Shown here one piece after another: positions 8,323 to 16,770 of a stretch of DNA of 64,000 nt. Source of the stretch: Crocinitomicaceae bacterium (GTDB lineage: Bacteria; Bacteroidota; Bacteroidia; Flavobacteriales_D; Crocinitomicaceae). Under the pieces are notes generated by a model, which did not search any database, had not been told where the DNA came from, and saw nothing but the letters and a program-made list of their open reading frames with translations. How positions within the stretch are numbered: position 1 is the stretch's first letter; every line of letters starts with the position of its first letter. The position numbers and the translations under genes were made by a program. The stretch is taken from positions 155,714 through 219,713 of the forward strand of contig JAQWFQ010000012.1 in NCBI GenBank assembly GCA_029238665.1. The letters are read 5' to 3'.

Positions 8323-8330
8323 TAACTTTG
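8323..8330 (+). promoter_or_regulatory. -7 promoter element of galE
   Basis: TAACTTTG is an exact TAnnTTTG match ending only six bases before the galE ATG. Transcription would start at or next to the start codon, suggesting a leaderless mRNA. No clear -33 TTG. Confidence 0.5.
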
Positions 8331-8336
8331 GGATTC

Positions 8337-9365
8337 ATGAATGAATCAAAACACATATTGGTCACAGGCGGAGCTGGATACATTGGCTCTCACACGGTGG
8401 TAGAGTTAATTGAACATGGCTATATCCCGGTTATTGTTGATGATTTCTCAAATTCAACAGAACAAGTAATTGAAGGCTTAAAGGAAATAACAAAAACAAC
8501 GATAATTGTCCATAGGATTGACACGTGTGATTTCACTAAATTAAAAGCAATATTTGAGTTGTATTCGTTTGCGGGAGTAATTCATTTTGCAGCATTTAAA
8601 GCGGTTAGAGAATCTATCCAAGAGCCTTTGAATTACTATAGAAACAACCTGTCTGGACTTATCAATGTGCTCGATTTATCGAAAGAATTTGAAGTAAAAA
8701 ACATTGTGTTTTCTTCGTCATGTGCTGTTTATGGAAACCTTGATGGAGGTAAGGTTGTCTCTGAAGAAACGGAGCCGAAAGAAGCGACATCTCCTTATGG
8801 AAGCACGAAGAGTTTTGGAGAACAAATAATTAGCGATTTAATTAAGAGCGGTGTAGACATTAAAGCACTTAACTTGAGGTATTTTAACCCAATTGGGGCG
8901 CACAGTTCGACATTAATCGGTGAACTGCCTTTGGGTAGCCCTAATAATTTAATGCCCATCATTACACAGTCGGCTGTCGGTAAGTTTGGTGAAATTAAGG
9001 TATATGGAAACGACTACAATACCGTTGATGGCACATGTGTTCGTGATTATGTACATGTTGTTGATGTAGCCAATGCGCATGTAAAAGGGTTAACTTGGTT
9101 AATAGAGCAGGATCATGCCCTAGAAGAACACATTAACATTGGTACCGGAAAGGGGACAAGTGTTTTAGAAATTATTGAAACTTTCGAGCGCATTTCGAAA
9201 ACAAAATTAAATTGGAGTTTTGCCCCAAGAAGGGACGGAGATGTAGCAGAAATATATGCAGACGCATCTAAGGCAATACAAGTTTTAGGATGGAAATCAA
9301 ATAAGACAGTTGAACAGGCGGTGTCTGATGCTTGGGACTGGGAATTAAAATTAAAACATGGTTAA
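8337..9365 (+). CDS. galE: UDP-glucose 4-epimerase
   Basis: 342 residues from the ATG at 8337 (an in-frame TTG at 8328 overlaps the promoter element). Extended SDR features: nucleotide-binding TGGAGYIGSH, the catalytic Ser of FSSSCAVYG, the SPYGSTK Tyr-Lys pair, NLRYFNPIGAH and VRDYVHVVD. It interconverts UDP-glucose and UDP-galactose with NAD in the cytoplasm and feeds surface glycan synthesis. The end overlaps the next gene by eight bases. Substrate acetylation preference is not decided by the sequence, but the match to GalE rather than general epimerases is strong. Confidence 0.92.
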   Translation: MNESKHILVTGGAGYIGSHTVVELIEHGYIPVIVDDFSNSTEQVIEGLKEITKTTIIVHRIDTCDFTKLKAIFELYSFAGVIHFAAFKAVRESIQEPLNYYRNNLSGLINVLDLSKEFEVKNIVFSSSCAVYGNLDGGKVVSEETEPKEATSPYGSTKSFGEQIISDLIKSGVDIKALNLRYFNPIGAHSSTLIGELPLGSPNNLMPIITQSAVGKFGEIKVYGNDYNTVDGTCVRDYVHVVDVANAHVKGLTWLIEQDHALEEHINIGTGKGTSVLEIIETFERISKTKLNWSFAPRRDGDVAEIYADASKAIQVLGWKSNKTVEQAVSDAWDWELKLKHG

Positions 9366-10104
9366 AATAGGATTATTACTAGGAATGTGCTTTGTAGCAT
9401 TAAGTTCATTTTCTCAGTATGATGGAGAGGGAGCTGATGAAGTGTCACGATTTAGGCCTGGTGCAATGTGGTTTTATACAGGAGTTAGACCTGCAAAGGC
9501 AGACAAACCGTCTAAATATGACCGATTAATTGTTGACGTTACTTACAATGATTGGATTGGAGATGAGGATCTTTTCCAAAATAGCTGGGCATCAATTGGG
9601 GCGAATACCAATTTAATGTTTGATATTCCGTTAACAAAAGGAAATACAGTTGCATTGGGGTTAGGGGTTTCACATCAGTATACAAATGTTCGACACGATA
9701 ATAAATTTGTTGTGGATGAGGATGCTAACACCACAACTTACGCCTTTAAAGATTCCACAGATCTTTTTAGAAAAAGTATGTTTATCGGAAATAGTTTTTC
9801 TGTTCCATTTGAATTAAGGTTTAGAAGTTCAAGTTGGAAACACGTTAAATTTCACCTTGGATTTAAGCTTGGATACCAAGTAAACACCTTATCGAAAAAC
9901 GTTTCCATCATTAAAGGGCAGAAAGAAGTATCTAAACGTTATGGATCGGCAGATGAAAATAAGTTCATCTATTCAGCACATGCACGTTTAGGATTTCGAA
10001 AATGGGCGCTATATGCGAGTTATAATTTCAATACGATATTCTCGAACAGTAAAAGCACCCAGTTAAATGCAGTTCAATTTGGGTTGAGTAGATCTCTTTT
10101 TTAA
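9358..10104 (+). CDS. Outer-membrane beta-barrel-like secreted protein
   Basis: 248 residues with a signal peptide ending ALSSFSQ. The rest alternates polar and hydrophobic residues in strand-length blocks, such as VALGLGVSHQYTN, KFHLGFKLGYQVN and WALYASYNFNT, and ends in aromatic LSRSLF, all typical of small Bacteroidota outer-membrane barrels of the PorT/OmpW kind. The ATG at 9358 lies inside the end of galE, so translation is coupled. No exact family can be assigned. Function unknown. Confidence 0.65.
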   Translation: MVKIGLLLGMCFVALSSFSQYDGEGADEVSRFRPGAMWFYTGVRPAKADKPSKYDRLIVDVTYNDWIGDEDLFQNSWASIGANTNLMFDIPLTKGNTVALGLGVSHQYTNVRHDNKFVVDEDANTTTYAFKDSTDLFRKSMFIGNSFSVPFELRFRSSSWKHVKFHLGFKLGYQVNTLSKNVSIIKGQKEVSKRYGSADENKFIYSAHARLGFRKWALYASYNFNTIFSNSKSTQLNAVQFGLSRSLF

Positions 10105-10111
10105 ATCACCT

Positions 10112-10879
10112 ATGTTTATTGACACACATACACATCTGTTTTCAGACGTTTTTGATGAGGATAGGGATCAAGTCATTCAGCGTGCTATCCAGTCGGGAGT
10201 AGAATTATGCTTATTGCCGAATATTGATGTGGATACCATTGATGCAATGCATGAGTTGGAGTTAAAGTATCCAGAAAATTGTCATTCAATGATGGGGCTT
10301 CATCCAGGTTCAGTAGGAGAAGACTGGAAAAACAAGTTAGATATAATTAAGACCAATCTTTTTTCAAGAGAATACATTGCGGTTGGTGAAATAGGAATGG
10401 ATTTGTATTGGGATAAAACCTACATTGATGCCCAGCGAGAAGTGTTTGCACAACAAGTTAGGTGGGCCAAGGAGTTAAAAATTCCTGTTGTTATTCATGC
10501 AAGGTCAGCATTTCAAGAAATCTATGAGGTATTAGACGTGTTGGATGACGAGAACCTTTCAGGCGTATTCCATTGTTTTACAGGAACATTAGACGACGCT
10601 AATAAAATAGCAGAGTATCATAATTTTAAGTTGGGTATTGGAGGAGTTCTAACCTATAAGAATGCAAAACTAGACCGAGTAATAAAACAAATCCCCCTAG
10701 ATCAACTGATTTTGGAAACCGATTCACCATACCTACCCCCAACCCCACATCGGGGGAAACGAAATGAAAGTTCATATCTGTTGCACGTTGCTGAAAAATT
10801 GGCAGATGTTTACGGACTTCCATTGCAAGAAATTGAAAAACAGACTACAGAAACCGCAAAGAAATTGTTTAAGCTTTAG
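10112..10879 (+). CDS. TatD family metal-dependent hydrolase
   Basis: 255 residues. The metal ligands of the TatD TIM barrel are present: DTHTHL at the start, GEIGMD, VIHAR, FHCFTG and the ETDSPYLPP motif followed by HRGKRNE. Members act as magnesium-dependent 3'-5' exonucleases or related DNases in the cytoplasm. Starts at the ATG at 10112, seven bases after the upstream stop, and is followed 14 bases later by asparaginase. Family certain, cellular substrate not. Confidence 0.92.
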   Translation: MFIDTHTHLFSDVFDEDRDQVIQRAIQSGVELCLLPNIDVDTIDAMHELELKYPENCHSMMGLHPGSVGEDWKNKLDIIKTNLFSREYIAVGEIGMDLYWDKTYIDAQREVFAQQVRWAKELKIPVVIHARSAFQEIYEVLDVLDDENLSGVFHCFTGTLDDANKIAEYHNFKLGIGGVLTYKNAKLDRVIKQIPLDQLILETDSPYLPPTPHRGKRNESSYLLHVAEKLADVYGLPLQEIEKQTTETAKKLFKL

Positions 10880-10893
10880 AAAAACGAGAATAG

Positions 10894-11925
10894 ATGGAAT
10901 CAAAACCGAGGATACTAATAATTTATACGGGCGGAACGATTGGAATGATTAAAGATTCTGAGACAGCTCAATTAACAACGGTAAACTTTGACCACATCTA
11001 TGACCATTTACCTGAATTAAGGCGGTTAAATGTAGCCTTGGAGTCCGTAAGTTTTGAGGACCCTATCGACTCATCGGAAATAGCAATTACGCATTGGAAG
11101 CAGATTGCTGAAAGCATCTTTGAGAATTACACTAAATACGACGGATTTGTTGTGTTACATGGCTCTGATACGATGTCTTATACTGCTTCTGCATTGAGTT
11201 TCATGTTTGACGGGTTGAAAAAACCGGTTATTCTTACAGGTTCTCAGCTGCCAATAGGAACAATTCGCACAGACGGCAAGGAGAATCTGATTACTGCCAT
11301 CGAAATTGCAGCATCTCGTGATGTAAACCAGAACCCATTAATTCAAGAAGTTGCGGTGTACTTCGACTATAAACTTTTCAGAGGGAATAGAAGCATGAAG
11401 GATTCGGCAGAGCACTTTGAGGCATTTAAGTCTCCCAACTACCAAGAACTTTGTGAGGCTGGTGTGCAAATTCGATATAATACGGATAAGTTTTACAGGA
11501 CAGAACAAGACACATTTAGTTTAAACACGAACTTTAATGATCGGATAGCCTTACTGAAATTATTCCCTGGAATAAACACGGAACTCTACAAAGGTATTTT
11601 CAATTCGACTGCGGTTGATGGATTAATTCTAGAAACTTTTGGAGCAGGAAATGCATCCAACTCAAGAGCGTTTAAAGATGTAATTGCACGATTTATAGCT
11701 GAAGGTGGTATTGTATTGAACATTACACAGTGTAACTCTGGATCAGTAAAGCAAGGCATGTATAAAACAAGTTCATTTTTTAATGAAATAGGAGTCATCA
11801 GTGGTGCTGATATGACAACAGAAGCTGCAGTGACAAAAATGATGTCGGTTCTTGACCGAAATGACATTGAAAAAACGAAAAAACTACTTGCTAAAAACTT
11901 ACGTGGAGAGTTAACTGAGAACTGA
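10894..11925 (+). CDS. ansA: Type I (cytoplasmic) L-asparaginase
   Basis: 343 residues, no signal peptide. Both catalytic threonine regions are intact: YTGGTIGM (T15 in the TGGTI loop) and LHGSDTMSYTA (T93), with the conserved lysine in the TDGKEN segment. It hydrolyses asparagine to aspartate and ammonia. Absence of an export signal and the length fit type I (AnsA) rather than periplasmic type II. Co-directional with tatD, 14 bases apart. Confidence 0.92.
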   Translation: MESKPRILIIYTGGTIGMIKDSETAQLTTVNFDHIYDHLPELRRLNVALESVSFEDPIDSSEIAITHWKQIAESIFENYTKYDGFVVLHGSDTMSYTASALSFMFDGLKKPVILTGSQLPIGTIRTDGKENLITAIEIAASRDVNQNPLIQEVAVYFDYKLFRGNRSMKDSAEHFEAFKSPNYQELCEAGVQIRYNTDKFYRTEQDTFSLNTNFNDRIALLKLFPGINTELYKGIFNSTAVDGLILETFGAGNASNSRAFKDVIARFIAEGGIVLNITQCNSGSVKQGMYKTSSFFNEIGVISGADMTTEAAVTKMMSVLDRNDIEKTKKLLAKNLRGELTEN

Positions 11926-11967
11926 AATAAACTCACTCATTCCTAATCTAAACTTCAATTGATTTAC

Positions 11968-11975
11968 TACATTTG
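11968..11975 (+). promoter_or_regulatory. -7 promoter element of tRNA-Ser
   Basis: TACATTTG, an exact TAnnTTTG match, ends 11 bases before the mature tRNA 5' end. No well-spaced TTG is visible. Confidence 0.6.
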
Positions 11976-11986
11976 CCCCTGTAAAC

Positions 11987-12071
11987 GGAGAGGTGGCAGA
12001 GTGGCTGAACGCGCACGCTTGGAAAGCGTGTTTACGGAAACGTAACGGGGGTTCGAATCCCCCTCTCTCCG
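11987..12071 (+). tRNA. tRNA-Ser (GGA)
   Basis: Acceptor stem GGAGAGG pairs with TCTCTCC (one G-U). The anticodon loop TTGGAAA carries GGA at 12021-12023. A long variable arm (TTTACGGAAACGTAAC) marks class II, and the T-arm is GGGGG-TTCGAAT-CCCCC. The discriminator is G, as in serine tRNAs. The CCA end is not encoded. Confidence 0.97.
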
Positions 12072-12087
12072 CAAGCAAAATGAAGGA

Positions 12088-12109
12088 CTGGCATTGTCAG
12101 ATCTTTTTT
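12088..12109 (+). terminator. Possible weak terminator after tRNA-Ser
   Basis: A five-to-six-pair hairpin in CTGGCATTGTCAG is followed by TTTTTT. The stem is short with a G-U pair and a tiny loop, so support is modest. Confidence 0.3.
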
Positions 12110-12350
12110 ATTTTCAAGAGGAAAATAAAATTGGTTTGAATTTTCGGATTGGAAATGAAAAATAAACGCAGTAAACTTCATTTAGCCTTGTGTTAATTAA
12201 CCCTAAAATGGGATCACGGAGTAATCCCCACTCGTTTTTTAATTCAAGAATTTTGATTTTTCCTTAAAAAAAGGAGTTGCTGAAACTCGGTACGTAAAGA
12301 AGTATAGCTTTGCTTGTAACAAATGTTACTGTGGAGAATAGATTTTGACT

Positions 12351-12358
12351 TATTTTTG
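12351..12358 (+). promoter_or_regulatory. -7 promoter element of the copper-type gene run
   Basis: TATTTTTG is an exact TAnnTTTG match 14 bases before the ATG at 12373. The -33 TTG is not evident at normal spacing. Confidence 0.45.
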
Positions 12359-12372
12359 TATCTGAGATTTAG

Positions 12373-12786
12373 ATGAGTATGATAAAGAAAGGGACGAAGT
12401 TATATAGTATTATTAAAAGCAAATGTCCGCATTGCCAAGAAGGCTCCTTTTTTGAGGGGTCCATGTTTAAAGGAACCCCCAAACAAAAATGTGATGTATG
12501 TCAGGAGCCATTTAGTAAGGAACCTGGATTTTATCAAGGTTCATATTATGTTGTGTATGCATTAGGAGTAGCTGTGTTTGTTACAATTTGGTGTTCCATA
12601 GAATTGTTTATAGGCGACATTGGGTTTAGAGGGGATTTAATCTCAGTTATAGTGGGGCTTATTTTAACAGCACCGTTCACTTATCCTTTATCAAAAACGA
12701 TTTGGGCAAATATGTTTTTCCATTATAATGGACATCTAAAAGATGAAAATAACGAATTAGAATCAGGTGAGGGAAGAGTTAGTTGA
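12373..12786 (+). CDS. DUF983 family membrane protein
   Basis: 137 residues. A four-cysteine zinc-ribbon-like pair (CPHC and CDVC, about 30 residues apart) sits at the N-terminus, followed by FYQGSYYVVYALG and two membrane segments at about 56-78 and 89-107, the layout of DUF983 proteins. Function of the family is unknown; members often lie near oxidase or Crp-type genes. It overlaps the following Crp-family gene by 20 bases, so the two are translationally linked. The start is the ATG at 12373; another Met three codons on could also serve. Confidence 0.8.
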   Translation: MSMIKKGTKLYSIIKSKCPHCQEGSFFEGSMFKGTPKQKCDVCQEPFSKEPGFYQGSYYVVYALGVAVFVTIWCSIELFIGDIGFRGDLISVIVGLILTAPFTYPLSKTIWANMFFHYNGHLKDENNELESGEGRVS

Positions 12787-13399
12787 AAGTTACGGTTACC
12801 TTTTTGAAGAAGCATTAATACAAGAAATTGTCGATGTTGGCCACGAGGTTAAAATTAAAAGCGGCGAGGTGTTAATCGATTATGGGCAAAATGTGAAACA
12901 CATGCCCTTATTGATTAAAGGAGCAATAAAAGTCTTAAGACAGGATGACGATGGAGATGAATTGCTACTTTATTTTTTAGAAAATGGAGATACTTGTACA
13001 ATGACAATGACTTGTTGTATGGGAGAATCACAGAGTGAGGTAAAAGCAATTGCAGAAAAGGATAGCACTCTTTTTTTGTTACCTGTTGAAAAAATGGCTG
13101 AGTGGACAAGAACGTATAAGGGCTGGATGGCTTTTGTGTTTGAAAGTTATAACAATCGTTTTAATGAAATGTTAGAGGCGATTGATAGCCTTGCTTTTAG
13201 TAATATGCATGACCGACTATATAAATACCTTAAAAATAAGGTGATGGTAAATAAATTGACGGTGTTAGAAGCAACGCATCAAGAGATTGCGTATGACTTA
13301 CACACATCACGCGTAGTTATCTCACGCCTATTGAAAAGTTTAGAAAACGAAAAAAAAGTTAAGCTGTTTAGAAATAAGCTGGAGGTTATTGATTTTTAG
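12767..13399 (+). CDS. Crp/Fnr family transcriptional regulator
   Basis: 210 residues from a GTG at 12767 (no nearby ATG gives a complete domain). A cyclic-nucleotide-binding beta-roll spans about 25-125 (KSGEVLIDYGQ, LLYFLENGDTCTMTM), followed by a long helix and a winged helix-turn-helix (ATHQEIAYDLHTSRVVISRLL). There is no N-terminal cysteine cluster, so it is not a classical oxygen-sensing Fnr, although CTMTMTCCMG within the roll contains three cysteines. It likely controls the following rhodanese and metal genes. Effector unknown. Confidence 0.9.
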   Translation: MREELVESYGYLFEEALIQEIVDVGHEVKIKSGEVLIDYGQNVKHMPLLIKGAIKVLRQDDDGDELLLYFLENGDTCTMTMTCCMGESQSEVKAIAEKDSTLFLLPVEKMAEWTRTYKGWMAFVFESYNNRFNEMLEAIDSLAFSNMHDRLYKYLKNKVMVNKLTVLEATHQEIAYDLHTSRVVISRLLKSLENEKKVKLFRNKLEVIDF

Positions 13400-13427
13400 C
13401 GTGTTAAACAGGTGTTATGGTATAAAA

Positions 13428-13826
13428 ATGAAATATATGAAGATAGGATTGGCATTATTAATAACGAGTTTTTTGTATTTAAGCTCCTGCAATCAGGAGC
13501 CTACTGATGTTTGTCAAACACAAACATCTGCAGTTTTAAAAAGGATTTCGCAAAAAGAATTTCTGAACGTTTTAAAAAGAGACACGTCAGTACAACTGAT
13601 CGATGTTCGAACACCAAATGAGTTTCAAGCAGGTAAAATAAGTGAGGCGATCAACATTGATTTTTTAAAGCCATCGTTTGAAGCTGAACTTCTGAAATTA
13701 AATAAATCTCAATTAACATTGATTTATTGCCAGTCAGGTGGAAGGAGCGCTAGCGCACTAAAAAAGATGAAAGATCTTGGATTTAGTAATGTTCGTGAAT
13801 TAGAAGGGGGCTATGGAAACTGGTAA
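13428..13826 (+). CDS. Rhodanese-like domain lipoprotein
   Basis: 132 residues from the ATG at 13428; an in-frame TTG at 13389 lies inside the regulator gene and would misplace the signal. The lipobox is YLSSC (C21). One rhodanese domain follows with LIDVRTPNEF and the active-site loop CQSGGRS (C101), so sulfur transfer is possible. Being lipid-anchored, it works in the periplasm. It begins 28 bases after the Crp-family gene and overlaps the next gene by 14 bases. Rhodaneses under Crp-type control are common in Bacteroidota. Confidence 0.88.
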   Translation: MKYMKIGLALLITSFLYLSSCNQEPTDVCQTQTSAVLKRISQKEFLNVLKRDTSVQLIDVRTPNEFQAGKISEAINIDFLKPSFEAELLKLNKSQLTLIYCQSGGRSASALKKMKDLGFSNVRELEGGYGNW

Positions 13827-14106
13827 AAACAACATAATAATTAAACAATTAGAGGTTCAAAACCTGAGGTGTACGGGCTGTGAAAAGACCATTGTATCAA
13901 AAATACCGTCTATACTGGGTGTGGATGAGGTTACGGTTAATGTTAATCAGTCCGTTGTTCGGGTTCAGGTAACAAGTAACGAAGTTGTAAGACTAGTGAT
14001 TGATAAACTGTCACAATTGGGCTACCCAATCGTCTCGGATGAAAATTCAATGGGTAAAAAAGCAAAGTCCATTGTTAGTTGTGCCGTTGGAAAAATGTCA
14101 AGTTAA
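13813..14106 (+). CDS. Heavy-metal-associated (HMA) domain protein
   Basis: 97 residues. A ferredoxin-like HMA domain occupies about 10-75: metal site LRCTGC (C20, C23), then IVSKIPSILGVDEVTVNV and a closing LSQLGYPI, the CopZ pattern. No signal peptide, so a cytoplasmic metallochaperone, most likely for copper(I). About 20 extra residues follow the domain and include another cysteine (VSCAVG). It overlaps the rhodanese stop by 14 bases. Confidence 0.85.
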   Translation: METGKNNIIIKQLEVQNLRCTGCEKTIVSKIPSILGVDEVTVNVNQSVVRVQVTSNEVVRLVIDKLSQLGYPIVSDENSMGKKAKSIVSCAVGKMSS

Positions 14107-14113
14107 TTTGTAG

Positions 14114-14121
14114 TATATTTG
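14114..14121 (+). promoter_or_regulatory. -7 promoter element ahead of the HYC_CC_PP-type gene
   Basis: TATATTTG matches TAnnTTTG exactly and ends five bases before the GTG start, again implying a leaderless transcript. A TTG at 14087-14089 is 24 bases upstream, slightly far. Confidence 0.5.
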
Positions 14122-14126
14122 TAATT

Positions 14127-14570
14127 GTGAGAAACGATATTAAAAGTATAATAACTGCGTGCTTTGCAGTACTTTTTTTAACCCTAAGTTGTGGGGTTAC
14201 TGTTTCTAACGTGTACTGTTCAATTGGAAGTCGATGGATTCTGGGTACAGAAATTCCTCCCTGTGAAAAGGAGCTTGATGTTAAGAAATCTTGCTGTAAG
14301 TTTGAAAATAACTGTGGCAAGACAGAGCAGAAGAATAATGAAAGTAGAAGTACACAGACATACAAATTTAAATTTGACTTTGATAGCGAGAAAGCATCAA
14401 CATTGGGAGTAGATGTCGTAAACAAGATGTTTACATTAAAAACAACCCCTTTGCTTAGTCGAATTAATTCATCATTGATTACCTCTAAGGAGGATTGTTG
14501 TTTAAGGTTTCATCCGCCACCGGATTTATTAAACCCTAACCAGATTAAGTTACAGACTTTCCGTATTTGA
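14127..14570 (+). CDS. HYC_CC_PP-type secreted cysteine-rich protein
   Basis: 147 residues from the GTG at 14127; no ATG occurs before the hydrophobic signal region. After the signal (ACFAVLFLTLSC) come VYC (C31), SCCKFENNC (C56, C57, C63) and, near the C-terminus, CCLRFHPPPDLL. This spacing of YC, CC and PP matches the HYC_CC_PP proteins of Bacteroidota, which tend to lie beside copper and heavy-metal genes; the leading His of HYC is Val here. Function of the group is not established. An in-frame GTG upstream at 14079 lies within the HMA gene and is less likely. Confidence 0.65.
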   Translation: MRNDIKSIITACFAVLFLTLSCGVTVSNVYCSIGSRWILGTEIPPCEKELDVKKSCCKFENNCGKTEQKNNESRSTQTYKFKFDFDSEKASTLGVDVVNKMFTLKTTPLLSRINSSLITSKEDCCLRFHPPPDLLNPNQIKLQTFRI

Positions 14571-14654
14571 TTTTTTGAAATTTTTATAGTTTACCGACCA
14601 TTTTAATGGCTTCGGCTTTTCAAGTATTAATTCAACTTTTTAAAATCAATTATC

Positions 14655-15218
14655 ATGAAGACTATTTTATTATCAATTTTATTACTTACATCAACATCAA
14701 TTTTTGCTCAAAGCATGACCCTTTCTCACAGTGGAATAACTCCGAATAGTGAGCTGACGGTAACGGTTGGACAATCTATCGAGTTTATTCATGGGGGAGG
14801 GGGACAACACCCTATGACAGAGGGCTGGCAATCTGGCGAGTATTCAACACCAATCCCATTTGCTACACAGACTGTGAGTTTTTCAAACCCTTCTGTAACT
14901 TTTACCCTTGACACACCGGGAGTTTATTACTTTCACTGTGGGACAAATCCTGCAAACGATGATCTTTGGGGAAAAATAACGGTGTTAGATAGTGGAGCAG
15001 GTGTACTCGAAAATCAAATGACAAGAGTTGTTATTTCTCCAAATCCAGTTGTTGATGTGCTTTCTCTATCTAACATAGAGGAAGAGGTTTTTATATACGA
15101 TACTAAAGGTGAAATGATGATGAAAACGTCATCTAAAACAGTAGATGTAAGTCAGCTTCCTTCTGGCGTGTATATAGTTAAATCAAAAAGCTTAAGGAGT
15201 AAATTTATCAAACAGTAA
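14655..15218 (+). CDS. Cupredoxin-domain protein with T9SS sorting domain
   Basis: 187 residues. Signal peptide ending SIFAQ; a plastocyanin-like domain at about 20-112; then a type A T9SS C-terminal domain (VVISPNPVVDVLSLS to KFIKQ). Two ligands of a blue-copper site are seen, H52 in GQHPM and C95 in FHCGTNP. The usual second histidine is Asn98 and no Met follows, so copper binding may be altered. It is predicted to be exported to the cell surface. First of four consecutive exported proteins. Confidence 0.85.
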   Translation: MKTILLSILLLTSTSIFAQSMTLSHSGITPNSELTVTVGQSIEFIHGGGGQHPMTEGWQSGEYSTPIPFATQTVSFSNPSVTFTLDTPGVYYFHCGTNPANDDLWGKITVLDSGAGVLENQMTRVVISPNPVVDVLSLSNIEEEVFIYDTKGEMMMKTSSKTVDVSQLPSGVYIVKSKSLRSKFIKQ

Positions 15219-15221
15219 ATC

Positions 15222-15917
15222 ATGAAAAATATAATCACACTTGTTTTGACCATGTCATTATTTACAATGACAGGTTTTGCGCAGCTATCATTTAGTTGGG
15301 ACCCCAATGATACGATAGTTCAAAATGTTGATTCAGACATGTATACTGAACTGGATATTCACCAAATTAATTTAACGGGTGACACCCTAGAGTTGGGGAT
15401 AGAGGTTGTATACAATGATATTCCGGCAACCTGGGACGGTATGATTTGCATACAGGGGTTGTGTTTAGGTGCAATTCAACCAGTGGGGTTTACAGCTCAG
15501 ATGTCGCCAATTTATGACACTATGTATGGATACACCAAACTTACTGTATTTCCACAAGGAGGCTTAGAAAGTTGTAAATTAAGAATCAGAGTATATGATG
15601 TGAATAGCCCGTCGGAGAGTGACACCTGTACTTGGATCCTGAATTCAGTATCAACAAATGATATCAATGAAATTAGCAGTGGTGAACTAACTGTTTTCCC
15701 TAATCCAGCTTCTGGCCTGTTTAAAATCACATCTAAAACCCCATTTAATGAGGTTTGGATAACTGACCTTCAAGGAAGAAAAGTGAAGCATATAGCACTA
15801 GATTCAACATCTGAAATAGCAATTCCCACAGGTAACTTGTTATCGGGCGAATATTTTGTTGAGGTAATTTCTGATTCGGAACTTATCGAACGAATAAAAT
15901 TAATGAAGTATGAGTAA
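15222..15917 (+). CDS. T9SS-exported protein of unknown function
   Basis: 231 residues: signal peptide ending GFAQ, a beta-sandwich-like central region (DLEL-type strands, CIQGLCLG, CKLRIRVYDV) and a T9SS type A domain (LTVFPNPASGLF to IKLMKYE). Four cysteines in the centre could form two disulfides. I recognise no family. It starts three bases after the cupredoxin gene and overlaps the next gene by eight bases, so it belongs to the same transcript. Confidence 0.8.
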   Translation: MKNIITLVLTMSLFTMTGFAQLSFSWDPNDTIVQNVDSDMYTELDIHQINLTGDTLELGIEVVYNDIPATWDGMICIQGLCLGAIQPVGFTAQMSPIYDTMYGYTKLTVFPQGGLESCKLRIRVYDVNSPSESDTCTWILNSVSTNDINEISSGELTVFPNPASGLFKITSKTPFNEVWITDLQGRKVKHIALDSTSEIAIPTGNLLSGEYFVEVISDSELIERIKLMKYE

Positions 15918-16770
15918 AATTATTTTAGCTAGTATTCTCACATTCATTGTTGGATTTAATGGCATGTCAGGGACTGTGACCAAATCCTTGTATATTGTTT
16001 CGGGCTCGTTGTTATCGGTAGATAATAATTTAAGCCCTTACATTACGTTTAACGACAATCCTGTTTTCACACAAGAGAACCCTATTATAAATTTATATAT
16101 TGGTGACACACTTGATTTATGGGTTTATAATACTGATTTAGTAGATCACGGGTTTGTGATTAACGACGTAAATGTTTCCATAAATATTGCTCCGGGAGAT
16201 TCCGTTTTCGTTCAACAAGAATTTGCGTCTTCGGGAGTTTTTATATATCATGATTCTCAAGAGTATCCAAAATACACTTATTTAGGTTTGGCGGGATTAA
16301 TAGTGGTAAAGGACCATAGTCAGCCATGTTTTTATTGGAATTTAAAAGAACACAATGCTGATTGGAATAATCAATTGTTTAATGGGGGAACTGTAAATTG
16401 GAGTGATTATGACCCAAAGTACTTTACGATAAATGCACGAAGTAATCCAAATATAAATATGGATACATTAGCGCGAATTACAGGCTCGATTGGAGATACA
16501 CTTCACCTTCAAATAGCGAACACCGGACAAGGAGTACACTCAATTCATTTTCATGGCTATCATGGTGTTATAAAATATAGCAGTAAAAACCCGAGTCATA
16601 TTGGAAGAGAAAAAGATACTTTTCCGATTTACCCAATGGAAACAATGACTATTCAGATTATACCAGATAAGTCAGGAGAATATCCTGTTCATGACCACAA
16701 TTTAGCAGCAGTAACAGGGAATAATATTTATCCAAATGGAATGTTTTCAACAATACTTATTACACCATGA
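15910..16770 (+). CDS. Multicopper-oxidase-like protein with altered type 1 copper site
   Basis: 286 residues with a signal peptide. Two cupredoxin domains are seen. The first (about 45-134) has isolated histidines (H80, H114). The second (about 190-286) has VHSIHFHGYH (H210, H213, H215) and VHDHN (H261, H263), matching the HxHG and HCH motifs of multicopper oxidases, but the copper-ligating Cys of HCH is Asp262. Electron-transfer activity through a type 1 site is therefore doubtful. It overlaps the next oxidase gene by four bases (ATGA), suggesting a paired function. Confidence 0.75.
   Translation: MSKIILASILTFIVGFNGMSGTVTKSLYIVSGSLLSVDNNLSPYITFNDNPVFTQENPIINLYIGDTLDLWVYNTDLVDHGFVINDVNVSINIAPGDSVFVQQEFASSGVFIYHDSQEYPKYTYLGLAGLIVVKDHSQPCFYWNLKEHNADWNNQLFNGGTVNWSDYDPKYFTINARSNPNINMDTLARITGSIGDTLHLQIANTGQGVHSIHFHGYHGVIKYSSKNPSHIGREKDTFPIYPMETMTIQIIPDKSGEYPVHDHNLAAVTGNNIYPNGMFSTILITP

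Larger units (their letters stand above)
12072..12372 (+). other. Intergenic spacer after tRNA-Ser
   Basis: About 300 bases with no convincing gene. It holds a possible weak terminator just after the tRNA, two very short ORFs (under 20 codons), several A/T homopolymers and, at the right end, the promoter of the next operon. No direct repeat of the tRNA 3' end (an integration footprint) was found within it. Confidence 0.6.

Noticed and set aside
12072..12372. tRNA-Ser as a mobile-element integration site
   Set aside because: No repeat of the tRNA 3' end, integrase or recombination genes were found downstream; the following genes look like a normal operon.
14075..14425. Minus-strand 116-codon ORF opposite the HYC_CC_PP-type gene
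   Set aside because: The plus-strand protein has a signal peptide, paired cysteines and a promoter element; the minus frame shows none of these.
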